Below are positions 1 to 7,251 of a stretch of DNA of 64,000 bases, piece by piece. Source of the DNA: Thermoleophilia bacterium (GTDB lineage Bacteria; Actinomycetota; Thermoleophilia; Miltoncostaeales; Miltoncostaeaceae); the NCBI GenBank assembly GCA_020848615.1, contig JADLHW010000045.1:1-64000 (forward strand), written 5' to 3'. The notes under the pieces were generated by a model. That model was not told where the DNA came from. It made no database searches and was given only the letters and a program-made list of their open reading frames with translations. A program made the translations under genes and the position numbers. How positions within the stretch are numbered: position 1 is the first letter of the stretch; each line of letters starts with the position of its first letter.

Positions 1-626
1 AGGGCTGCTCGGAGAGCCTGCGCGCCCAGGGCGCCCGCGTGATCGTCACCGAGATCGACCCCATCTGCGCGCTGCAGGCCGCGATGCAGGGCTACCAGGT
101 CGCCACTCTCGAGGACGTCGTGGCCTCCGCGGACATCTTCATCACGGCGACCGGCAACAAGGACATCATCACCGCCGAGCACATGGTGCGGATGAAGCAC
201 CAGGCGATCGTCGGGAACATCGGCCACTTCGACAACGAAATCGACATGGCCGGCCTCGCGAAGCTCCCCGGCGTGACGAAGGAGAACGTCAAGCCGCAGG
301 TCGACGAGTGGGTGTTCCCCGACGGCCACCGCATCATCGTGCTGTCGGAGGGCCGCCTGCTGAACCTCGGGAACGCCACCGGCCACCCGTCGTTCGTGAT
401 GTCGAACTCGTTCAGCAACCAGGTGATCGCCCAGATCGAGCTGTTCACCAAGAACGACGACTACGACAGGCAGGTCTACATCCTGCCGAAGCACCTCGAC
501 GAGAAGGTCGCCCGCCTGCACCTGGACGCCCTGGGCGTGCGCCTCACCGAGCTCACCGAGGAGCAGGCCGCGTACATCGGCGTGCCGGTGTCCGGGCCCT
601 TCAAGGCGGACCACTACCGCTACTAG
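1..626 (+). CDS. ahcY: S-adenosylhomocysteinase, C-terminal part
   Basis: Partial gene: the reading frame is open to the window edge, so only about the last 207 residues are present. It hydrolyses S-adenosylhomocysteine to adenosine and homocysteine, relieving product inhibition of methyltransferases. The visible part carries the NAD-binding half ([14 protein letters not shown], then [11 protein letters not shown] and [11 protein letters not shown]) and ends in the conserved tail [10 protein letters not shown], whose Lys and Tyr reach the NAD of the neighbouring subunit. The first in-frame start-like codon (GTG at 39) lies inside the conserved fold and is not the true start. A strong hairpin follows the stop codon. 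Confidence 0.95.
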   Translation, partial: GCSESLRAQGARVIVTEIDPICALQAAMQGYQVATLEDVVASADIFITATGNKDIITAEHMVRMKHQAIVGNIGHFDNEIDMAGLAKLPGVTKENVKPQVDEWVFPDGHRIIVLSEGRLLNLGNATGHPSFVMSNSFSNQVIAQIELFTKNDDYDRQVYILPKHLDEKVARLHLDALGVRLTELTEEQAAYIGVPVSGPFKADHYRY

Positions 627-637
627 CACGACCCGCC

Positions 638-669
638 GGGGAGGCGGGGCCCGGACGCCCCGCCTCCCC
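638..669. terminator. Bidirectional hairpin terminator
   Basis: A perfect 13-bp stem (arms 638-650 and 657-669) with a 6-nt loop sits between two convergent genes. There is no T-run on either side, as is common in very GC-rich genomes. A second perfect 8-bp hairpin at 676-696 overlaps the stop codon of the downstream minus-strand gene. Confidence 0.75.
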
Positions 670-683
670 GCAGGCGGTCGCCG

Positions 684-2156
684 TCAGTCGGCGACCAGCA
701 GCGGGTTCTGCGCGGGGTCGTAGACCCGCACGCAGTCCCGCCCCGCCGACTTGGCGGTGTACAGGGCCTCGTCGGCGTGCAGCAGCACGTCGGTGGGGTG
801 CAGGCCGTGCTGCGGGATGGAGGCGACGCCGAGGGAGCTGGTGACGCCGCCCCCGGGGATCACGGCGTCCGCGGCGTCCCGCACCGCCACGCGGATGCGC
901 TCCGCGATCTGCGTGCCGCCGGAGGCGTCCGCGTCGGGTGCGATCACGACGAACTCGTCGCCGCCGAGGCGGCACAGGACGTCCCCGGCGCGGATCACGC
1001 CGGTCGCGGCCGTGGACACCGCGGACAGCAGGTCGTCGCCCGCGCCGTGCCCGAACGTGTCGTTCACGGCCTTGAAGCGGTCCAGGTCGAACGAGATGAG
1101 CGCGAGCGGCTCACCGGACCGCATGGCCCGGGCGGCGGCGCGGGTGAGCTCCGCCTCGAAGTACCTGCGGTTGTTCACGCCGGTGAGCGGGTCGGTCACC
1201 AGCAGGCGGTCGCGTTCCTCGATGAGGCGCTGGTTGATGCGCATGGTCTCCACGATGCGGAGCCCCGCGAGGCACCACACGGCGCCGGCCACCAGCCCCA
1301 GGATCCGGTTCCCCGACAGGAACGCGGCGAACTGCACCGCGCCGGCGCCGAGGAACGGCAGGGCGCGGCTCCAGGGGGGCGGCGCGCTGTGCACACCGGG
1401 GCGCCAGCTGCGCTCGTGGCTGGCCATGCGGCGCCGGCCGGCGGACACCCACATGAGCGACGCCATCACGTAGGCGGCGCTGGTGACGGGGGCCGCGACG
1501 GTGGAGATGCCGACGGCGGAGCCCTCCAGGGCCGCGAGGCCGGCGACGGCCTGGCAGGCCAGGGCCGCCACGATCCAGCGCATCCAGTCCGGCGTGCTGC
1601 GGCCGTGGCGCACCAGGATCCAGCCCAGGCCGACCACCGACAGCAGGTCCAGCGCCGGGTACAGCGCGGAGACCGTCACCTCGAGGGTGTCACGGTCCGA
1701 CACCGCCGGCCGCAGCGTCGTGACCCACGCCAGGCACGCCACGCCGATGACCAGGGCGTGGGCGTCCAGCAGACCCTGCCAGCCGCGCTCGGGGCGCAGC
1801 CGCTCGTACAGCAGCACCACGCCGGCGAGCACCAGCGGGTAGAAGGCGATCCAGCCGATGTCGAGCGGGCCCAGCACCGGCAGCTCCGTGCCGCGCGCCA
1901 GCAGCGCCGCGGCCGTGAGGTCGGTGAGCGCCCAGCAGGACAGCCCGGCGGCGAACAGCGCCCACACGGTGCGGGCGCGTCCGCGCACGTGGCGCGCGGT
2001 GAGCAGGCAGGCGACCGCGGCGGCGACCTCAACCAGGCCCTGCACCAGCGACCCGGGCGCATGGCCGCGGGATCCGTCGGGAAGCAGGGCGAAGAACACG
2101 ACGAGCAGGCCGGCGGTGGGCAGCACCCAGCGCGGGCCGATGCGGGGAAGCGGCAT
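684..2156 (-). CDS. Membrane-bound diguanylate cyclase (GGDEF)
   Basis: 490 residues. The N-terminal two thirds are a series of hydrophobic segments (roughly eight membrane spans) of no family I recognise. The C-terminal ~170 residues are a GGDEF domain that would make cyclic di-GMP from two GTP. The active-site motif GGDEF is intact, as is the metal-binding FDLDRFK segment. An RxxD inhibitory site lies five residues before GGDEF (RAGD), so product feedback is likely. There is no EAL domain. It is convergent with ahcY and alone in its transcription unit. The signal sensed by the membrane part cannot be read from sequence. Confidence 0.9.
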   Translation of the reverse strand: MPLPRIGPRWVLPTAGLLVVFFALLPDGSRGHAPGSLVQGLVEVAAAVACLLTARHVRGRARTVWALFAAGLSCWALTDLTAAALLARGTELPVLGPLDIGWIAFYPLVLAGVVLLYERLRPERGWQGLLDAHALVIGVACLAWVTTLRPAVSDRDTLEVTVSALYPALDLLSVVGLGWILVRHGRSTPDWMRWIVAALACQAVAGLAALEGSAVGISTVAAPVTSAAYVMASLMWVSAGRRRMASHERSWRPGVHSAPPPWSRALPFLGAGAVQFAAFLSGNRILGLVAGAVWCLAGLRIVETMRINQRLIEERDRLLVTDPLTGVNNRRYFEAELTRAAARAMRSGEPLALISFDLDRFKAVNDTFGHGAGDDLLSAVSTAATGVIRAGDVLCRLGGDEFVVIAPDADASGGTQIAERIRVAVRDAADAVIPGGGVTSSLGVASIPQHGLHPTDVLLHADEALYTAKSAGRDCVRVYDPAQNPLLVAD

Positions 2157-2255
2157 GCGGGGAGGGAGGGCGTTCGGGAAACGGGGGGAGGCCCTCGGGG
2201 AGATGTATCGGTCCGGTGTTCCGAACGCTCAACACCCCTCGGGGCGCGAACCGCG

Positions 2256-3056
2256 TCAGCCGGCCCCGGGGCGGGTGCCCTCCAGGTTGAGCCGCCAGTG
2301 ATCGAGCGTGAACGGGTGCTCCGCCCGGGCGCTCAGCCCGGCGACCGCGTCCAGGAGCGCGTCGCGGGCGTCGTCGTCGCCCAGGCGCGCCAGGTGGGAG
2401 CGCAGCGTGACGGTGCGCGTGTACTCGCGGAACCGCGCCGCGTCGCCCAGGTCCACGGGCGCCGCCTCCACCCAGGTGCGCACCCCGGTGAAGCCGGCGG
2501 CGCGCAGACGGGCCGCGGCGGTGGGAGCGTCCGAGAACTCCCAGGGCCCCGGCCAGCCCCGCAGCGGCGCCAGGCGCGGGTCCTCCGCGGCGGCCACGGC
2601 GACCATCTCCCGGATCGCCGCGAGGTTCGCCCCGCCGCCGCACTGGGCCACCAGGCGCCCGCCGGGCCGCAGGCAGGCCAGCAGCACCCGGAACAGGCGG
2701 GGGTGGTCGGGGACGTGGTGGAACACGGCCGCGCTGAACACCACGTCCACGGGGTCGTCGAGGACGAGGTCCAGCAGGTCCGCCACCCCGACCCGCACCC
2801 GCGGGGCGAGGTCCGCGAGGTTCCGGCGGGCCTCCTCCACCATCTGCACGGACGCGTCGACGGCGAGGACCGTGCCGTCCGGCACCGCCGCGGCGAGTTC
2901 CCGCGTGAGGCGGCCGCTGCCGCACCCCGCGTCCAGGACGTCCTCGTCGCCGCCGAAGTGCACGCGCTGCAGCACCCGCAGGCCCCAGCCGGTCTGCGCG
3001 TCGGCCAGCCGGTGGTACGCGGCGGCGTCCCACTCACGCGGCGGCCCGCCGCTCAC
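2256..3056 (-). CDS. Class I SAM-dependent methyltransferase
   Basis: 266 residues with a Rossmann methyltransferase core: motif I VLDAGCGSGRLT, an acidic residue after strand 2 (LAVDAS), and the post-I and motif IV region VFSAAVFHHVPD. The substrate is unknown; the general shape resembles trans-aconitate or ubiquinone-type small-molecule methyltransferases. The GTG start overlaps the stop codon of the upstream HAD gene by 4 nt (GTGA), so the two are translationally coupled. A much longer minus-strand reading frame through here is an artefact of GC-rich open frames. Confidence 0.85.
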   Translation of the reverse strand: MSGGPPREWDAAAYHRLADAQTGWGLRVLQRVHFGGDEDVLDAGCGSGRLTRELAAAVPDGTVLAVDASVQMVEEARRNLADLAPRVRVGVADLLDLVLDDPVDVVFSAAVFHHVPDHPRLFRVLLACLRPGGRLVAQCGGGANLAAIREMVAVAAAEDPRLAPLRGWPGPWEFSDAPTAAARLRAAGFTGVRTWVEAAPVDLGDAARFREYTRTVTLRSHLARLGDDDARDALLDAVAGLSARAEHPFTLDHWRLNLEGTRPGAG

Positions 3057-3682
3057 GGGGCCGTCCCCAGCCGCTCGTCCACCCGGTCCGCCCATGTCCC
3101 CGCCGTGTCCGCCTGGATTGCCGCGATGCCCATCGCCCGAGCGGCGTGAACCGCCTGCGGGCGGTCGTCCACGTACAGGATGCGCTCCGCAGGGGTGCCC
3201 AGCACCGTGAGCTGCGCGAAGGCCGCTTCGGCCGGCTTCAGCAGGCCGGTCTCCGACGAGATGAACACCGGGCCCAGCACCTCCAGCAGCCCCTCGCGCT
3301 CCAGCACCGGGCGCACCCACTCGGCACGCTGGTTCGACAGCACCCCCACCGGCACGCGGGCCGCCCACCGCCGCACCGTGGCCGCCGGGAGCCGGAGCCC
3401 CAGCATCGACGGCACGAGCTCTCGCTGCCAGCGCCCCTCGATGCCCGGCACCCCCGCGTGCGCGGTGAATTCCGCCCAGAACGTCTCGACGTCCATCGCG
3501 CCGCCCCAGAAGGGGTGGAACAGCCGGTCGTTGAAGTACCGCCACAACGACTGCTCGCTGCGCCCCGAGCGCCCGGCGAGCTCCGCGACGATCCGGGGCA
3601 TCGCCGATGTCAGCACCACACCGCCCAGATCCAGCACAAGCCGCTCGACCGGTGCATCCCGAGGTTGATCCCGCCGTGCCAT
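3053..3682 (-). CDS. HAD-family hydrolase, YihX-like subclass
   Basis: 209 residues. HAD motifs in order: the nucleophile Asp in LVLDLGGVV, motif II in GVLSNQR, the motif III Lys in GLLKPAEAAF, and the acidic motif IV in ILYVDDRP. The DLGG form of motif I is typical of the YihX and epoxide-hydrolase N-domain group of phosphatases. The substrate is probably a phosphorylated metabolite. It heads a two-gene operon with the methyltransferase. The start is supported by a TAGACT box on the minus strand (3691-3696), 8 nt before the ATG. Confidence 0.85.
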   Translation of the reverse strand: MARRDQPRDAPVERLVLDLGGVVLTSAMPRIVAELAGRSGRSEQSLWRYFNDRLFHPFWGGAMDVETFWAEFTAHAGVPGIEGRWQRELVPSMLGLRLPAATVRRWAARVPVGVLSNQRAEWVRPVLEREGLLEVLGPVFISSETGLLKPAEAAFAQLTVLGTPAERILYVDDRPQAVHAARAMGIAAIQADTAGTWADRVDERLGTAP

Positions 3683-3690
3683 CGCCGCCC

Positions 3691-3733
3691 AGTCTAGGAA
3701 CGTTGGCGCGCGCGCAGCGGGTGCGCGTACATT
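3691..3733. promoter_or_regulatory. Divergent leaderless promoter pair
   Basis: Minus strand: TAGACT at 3691-3696 lies 8 nt before the HAD ATG. Plus strand: TACATT at 3728-3733 lies 7 nt before the GTG at 3741. Both distances put transcription starts at or next to the start codon, so both mRNAs are predicted to lack a 5' leader. Clear -35 boxes are not obvious. Confidence 0.45.
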
Positions 3734-3740
3734 GAGCCCC

Positions 3741-4928
3741 GTGTCCAGGTCCCAGCAGGAGCTGCGGGAGCGGCGGCGCCAGGCCCGGCGCCGCGTGGTC
3801 ATGCGCCGCCGCGTCGGGGCGGTCGGCGTGCTGGGCCTCGTCGTGGCCGGCGTGGTCGCGGTGGCGAGCGGCGGCGGGGGTGACGGCGCGCAGACCGCGT
3901 CCGCGGATGCCGGCGCCACCACGCGCGCCCGGGCGCTCCCGCCCCCGCGGACGCCGGACGACCCGTCGCGCCGCATCAGCATCTCCGCCACGGGCGACGT
4001 GATGATGGGCACCCCGCAGTTCGGCCTCCCGGCGGACGGCGGACGCGGACTGTTCGCGCAGGTCGCGCCGCTGCTCACCGGGGACGTGGTGTTCGGGAAC
4101 CTGGAGGGCACGCTCACCACGCGCGGCGCCTCCAAATGCGGCTCGGGCAGCCCCAACTGCTTCGCGTTCCGGTCCCCGCCGTCCTACGTCGCGAACCTCA
4201 CGCGGGCCGGCTACACGGTGGTGAACCTCGCGAACAACCACGGCTACGACTTCGGGGACGTCGGGGTGTCCGACACCGTGGCGGCACTCACCCGCGCCAA
4301 GCTCGCCGAGACCGGACGCCCCGGCCGGTACGCGGTGCTCGACCTGGACGGCGCGAAGGTCGCGGTGCTCGGCTTCACGACCTACAGGTGGGGCAACCGC
4401 ATGGAGCGCCTGCCCGCGGTGCGGCGCCTGGTCGCGAAGGCCGCCGCCGAGGCGGACCTGGTGATCGTGAGCATGCACGCCGGCGCGGAGGGGCGCGACG
4501 CCACGCACGTGCGGTCCGGCACCGAGTTCTTCCTGGGCGAGAACCGCGGCGACGTGAAGGCGTTCTCACGGGCGGCCATCGACGCGGGCGCGGATCTCGT
4601 GGTGGGCCACGGACCGCACGTCCTGCGCGGAATGGAGTTCTACCGGGGGCGGCTCATCGCCTACAGCCTCGGCAACTTCCTGGGGTGGAAGGCCTTCAGC
4701 CTCAGCGGCGCGTCCGGCGTGAGCGGCGTCCTGCAGGTCACGCTGCGCGCCGACGGCACCTACGTGTCGGGCCGGCTGCGGCCCACGGTGCTCGCGGGCG
4801 GCGGGGCGCCCCGGCCCGGCGGGGACGGCGTGGCGCGCGTCGCGAGGCTCTCCCGCGAGGACTTCGGCCGGACCGCCGCCCGGATCTCCGCCGACGGCGC
4901 GATCCGCCGTCCCGCGGCCGCCGGGTAG
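3741..4928 (+). CDS. CapA-like metallophosphatase, membrane-anchored
   Basis: About 395 residues: a basic N-terminus, one membrane span (about residues 22-40), a short low-complexity linker, then a CapA/PgsA-type calcineurin-like domain. Motifs are SATGDVMMG, GNLEGTL, NLANNHGYDFG, VSMHAGAE and a GHGPHV histidine pair followed by YSLGNFLG. Family members act outside the cell in capsule or polyglutamate assembly; the exact substrate is unknown. An in-frame TTG at 3732 is possible, but the promoter-like TACATT overlaps it and favours GTG 3741. No pgsBC genes are adjacent. Confidence 0.85.
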   Translation: MSRSQQELRERRRQARRRVVMRRRVGAVGVLGLVVAGVVAVASGGGGDGAQTASADAGATTRARALPPPRTPDDPSRRISISATGDVMMGTPQFGLPADGGRGLFAQVAPLLTGDVVFGNLEGTLTTRGASKCGSGSPNCFAFRSPPSYVANLTRAGYTVVNLANNHGYDFGDVGVSDTVAALTRAKLAETGRPGRYAVLDLDGAKVAVLGFTTYRWGNRMERLPAVRRLVAKAAAEADLVIVSMHAGAEGRDATHVRSGTEFFLGENRGDVKAFSRAAIDAGADLVVGHGPHVLRGMEFYRGRLIAYSLGNFLGWKAFSLSGASGVSGVLQVTLRADGTYVSGRLRPTVLAGGGAPRPGGDGVARVARLSREDFGRTAARISADGAIRRPAAAG

Positions 4929-4946
4929 CGGCTCCTCCCAGGCAGA

Positions 4947-4980
4947 GGAGGGCGACGACGCCCCCGTGTCGTCACCCTCC
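4947..4980 (+). terminator. Strong hairpin after the capA-like gene
   Basis: The stem has 12 pairs with one C-A mismatch: GGAGGG then GACGAC at 4947-4959 pair with GTCGTC then CCCTCC at 4968-4980, with an 8-nt loop. There is no T-run. An alternative hairpin, CTCCTC (4932-4937) with GAGGAG (4945-4950), would consume part of the 5' arm, so the two exclude each other. Confidence 0.5.
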
Positions 4981-5108
4981 AGGGTCCATCCGTGACTGCC
5001 GGGAGGTGGCACCGGTGCCCTCGGGGCCGGCTCCCGTCCCGCATCATGCGGGCTGATGAGCATGATGGGGCCTGCGCCGCCCGCTGGCTATGGGCAGCTG
5101 CTCTAGCC
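4981..5108 (+). other. Run of further stem-loops, function unknown
   Basis: Three more inverted repeats follow the terminator: CGGGAG 5000-5005 with CTCCCG 5031-5036, CCCGCA 5038-5043 with TGCGGG 5047-5052, and GGCTA 5086-5090 with TAGCC 5104-5108. Inside the first, TGGCACC at 5007-5013 resembles the bulge of a T-box antiterminator. A promoter-like box at 5129 starts a separate transcript downstream, so this region probably does not lead into the next gene. Confidence 0.25.
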
Positions 5109-5128
5109 ACCGGCGGGGGGACGGGCGG

Positions 5129-5134
5129 TAACCT
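5129..5134 (+). promoter_or_regulatory. Leaderless -10 box of the hydrolase gene
   Basis: TAACCT ends 7 nt before the ATG at 5142. There is no ribosome binding site upstream of this ATG, consistent with a leaderless transcript. Confidence 0.45.
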
Positions 5135-5141
5135 GCGGCGC

Positions 5142-6011
5142 ATGACGACCGAGCGCGTGAAGGCCGGGGACATCCGCCTGTCGGTGACCACCGAGGGCGA
5201 CGGCGAACCGGTGATCCTCCTGCACGGCTTCCCGGAGCTGGCGTACTCCTGGCGGCACCAGATCCCCGCGCTGGCGGCCGGCGGGTACCGGGCGGTCGCG
5301 CCCGACCTGCGCGGGTACGGCGCGTCCGACCGGCCGTCCCTGGTGGAGGACTACGGCATCCAGGCGCTCGCCGGCGACGTCGTGAACCTCATGGACGCCC
5401 TCGGCATCGAGCGCGCCCACGTGGTGGGGCACGACTGGGGCGGCAGCCTGGCGTGGGTCACCGCCGCGGTCCGGCCCGAGCGGGTGCGGAGCCTGGTGAT
5501 CCTCAACTCCCCGCATCCCGTGGCGTCGGCGGAGGCCCGCAACGACGACCCCGCCCAGCGCGCGAAGAGCTGGTACATGCTGCTGTTCCAGTTCCCCGGC
5601 GTCGCGGAGACCTGGTTGTCGAAGGACGACTTCCACGAGCTGCGGGAGATGGTGTTCCGCAACGCCGCCGCCGGCACGTTCACGCCGGAGGACGAGGCGG
5701 TGTTCACCGACGCCTTCCGGCGGGACGGGGCCCTCACCGCCGCCCTGAACTACTACCGGGCGAACATGCCCGCCGCGGCATGGCTGCGGCCCCCGCCGCA
5801 GCTGCCGCCGGTCACGGTCCCCACCATGATCGTGTGGGGCGACGGCGACACGTTCCTGGGCATCGGCCTGCTGGAGCGCTCCGCCGCGAAGGTCACCGGC
5901 CCCCTCCGGGTGGAGCGCCTGCCGGGCGTGAGCCACTGGGTGCAGCAGGAGGCCCCGGACCGGGTGAACGCGCTGCTGCTCGACTGGCTCGGGAACGTGC
6001 CGGGCGCCTGA
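5142..6011 (+). CDS. Alpha/beta hydrolase, epoxide-hydrolase-like
   Basis: 289 residues. The oxyanion motif HGFPE, the nucleophile Asp in GHDWGGSLAW, a distal Asp in WGDGDTFLG and the catalytic His in GVSHWVQQE fit the soluble epoxide hydrolase and haloalkane/fluoroacetate dehalogenase branch rather than serine esterases. Cap-domain tyrosines that would polarise an epoxide are plausible (SWYMLLF and NYYRANM). The ATG at 5142 was chosen because homologous sequence starts just after it; an in-frame codon at 4992 would add an unrelated stretch. A kinase-like gene follows 10 nt downstream, probably in the same transcript. Confidence 0.85.
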   Translation: MTTERVKAGDIRLSVTTEGDGEPVILLHGFPELAYSWRHQIPALAAGGYRAVAPDLRGYGASDRPSLVEDYGIQALAGDVVNLMDALGIERAHVVGHDWGGSLAWVTAAVRPERVRSLVILNSPHPVASAEARNDDPAQRAKSWYMLLFQFPGVAETWLSKDDFHELREMVFRNAAAGTFTPEDEAVFTDAFRRDGALTAALNYYRANMPAAAWLRPPPQLPPVTVPTMIVWGDGDTFLGIGLLERSAAKVTGPLRVERLPGVSHWVQQEAPDRVNALLLDWLGNVPGA

Positions 6012-6021
6012 GTCCAGGGCC

Positions 6022-6906
6022 GTGGACCCCGGCATCGACGCGGCGCATGCGGGGGCGCTCATCGCGGAGCGGTTCCCGGAGCTCGCCGCCCTGCCCCTGG
6101 TCCCCCTCGGCACCGGCACCGGCCACGCGGCATTCGGGGTGGGTGGCCGCGTGGTGGTGCGGTTCGCGCTCGACCGGGAGGCGGCCGGCGCGCTGGAGCG
6201 CGAGGCGGCCCTCACCGCGGTCCTCGCCCCGCTGCTGGACCTCGCGGTGCCCGCGTTCCGCTGGCTCGCCCCCGCCGCCCACGGGGACACCCCGGCGATG
6301 GGCGGCTACCCCCGGCTGCCGGGCGTGCCGGCGATCACCTGGAACGGGCCGCTGTCGACGCGGGCGTGCGGCGTCCCGGTCGGCGGGGCCCTGCGCGTCC
6401 TGCACGGCCTGGACACGGCGCGCTTCGCGCGCATGGACGTCCCGCGCGACCTCGACCCGACGCTCGCGGACTGGCGCGAGGAGGCATTCGAGGAGCTCGA
6501 CCTGGTGGGGTCGGCCGGCGCGGTCACCGACGACGAGGCCGCCCGGCTCGAGCGGCTGCTGGCGGCGCCCGTGAGCGCGGCCGGGGTGACCGCGCGGCTG
6601 CTGCACGGCGATCTCGCCGCCGAGCACGTGCTGCTGGACCCCGCCGGCGTCCCGGCGGGGATCATCGACTGGTCGGACGCGTGCCTGGGCGACCCCGCCC
6701 GGGACCTCGGCGGCCTGCTGCACTGGGGCGGCGAGCCGCTGCTGGACGCCGCGCTCACCGCATACGGGCCGGTGCCCCCCGGCACGCGGGAGCGTGCGCG
6801 GTGGTACGCCGCGTGCCGCGCCGTGGCGGACATCCGCTTCGGGCACGAGCGCGGCCTGCCGGCGTACGCGGCGGCCGGCCGGACGGCCCTGGCGCACCTG
6901 CGCTGA
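6022..6906 (+). CDS. Aminoglycoside-phosphotransferase-family kinase
   Basis: 294 residues, GTG start. Kinase-fold landmarks are the catalytic loop LLHGDLAAEHVLLD and the metal-binding segment IIDWSDA, followed by an aspartate-rich helix (GDPARDLGGLL). APH-family proteins phosphorylate hydroxyls of aminoglycosides, homoserine, choline, macrolides and others, so the substrate cannot be assigned. It lies directly after the hydrolase. Confidence 0.8.
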   Translation: MDPGIDAAHAGALIAERFPELAALPLVPLGTGTGHAAFGVGGRVVVRFALDREAAGALEREAALTAVLAPLLDLAVPAFRWLAPAAHGDTPAMGGYPRLPGVPAITWNGPLSTRACGVPVGGALRVLHGLDTARFARMDVPRDLDPTLADWREEAFEELDLVGSAGAVTDDEAARLERLLAAPVSAAGVTARLLHGDLAAEHVLLDPAGVPAGIIDWSDACLGDPARDLGGLLHWGGEPLLDAALTAYGPVPPGTRERARWYAACRAVADIRFGHERGLPAYAAAGRTALAHLR

Positions 6907-6912
6907 CGCGGC

Positions 6913-7251
6913 TCAGTCGTCGGGCAGCCGGAAACCCACGTGGACGGACTCCGGGGTCTCGGCCAGCAGCTCCAGGGTCCGGATGTCGGAGATCCGGACG
7001 ATCAGCTGGGTGGGCGTCACCCACAGCCCCGGCGCCGACTGCACGAGCTCGGTGAGGTCCGCCGGGATGGGGGACAGGGTGACCATCCCACCGCCCGGCT
7101 CCGGCTCCATCGCGGCGAGCAGGAAGTTCTCGCCGTTGGCCAGCGTGGCGCGCACAGCGGGGGTCTCGCAGTCCCGGCTGGCGGCGAAGGCCCGCACCCG
7201 GTCCGAGATCGCGGCGATGAACGCCCGCTCGCCGTCCAGATCCACCGTCAT
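6913..7251 (-). CDS. Small protein of unknown function
   Basis: 112 residues, not recognised. It is predicted to be a soluble alpha/beta protein with one Cys and no signal peptide or membrane span. Its ATG overlaps the stop codon of the LLM-ligase fusion gene (ATGA at 7248-7251), so it is the last gene of that minus-strand operon and probably linked to the function of the fusion enzyme. The sequence gives no hint of catalysis. Confidence 0.7.
   Translation of the reverse strand: MTVDLDGERAFIAAISDRVRAFAASRDCETPAVRATLANGENFLLAAMEPEPGGGMVTLSPIPADLTELVQSAPGLWVTPTQLIVRISDIRTLELLAETPESVHVGFRLPDD

Noticed and set aside
2256-4508. A 750-codon minus-strand frame containing the methyltransferase
   Set aside because: Only the last 266 codons (from GTG 3056) show a protein fold; the rest is opposite the CapA-like gene and out of frame with the HAD gene.
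5056-5106. Small reading frame of 16 codons before the hydrolase, considered as a leader peptide
   Set aside because: No ribosome binding site, no run of regulatory codons, and the hydrolase has its own leaderless promoter downstream.
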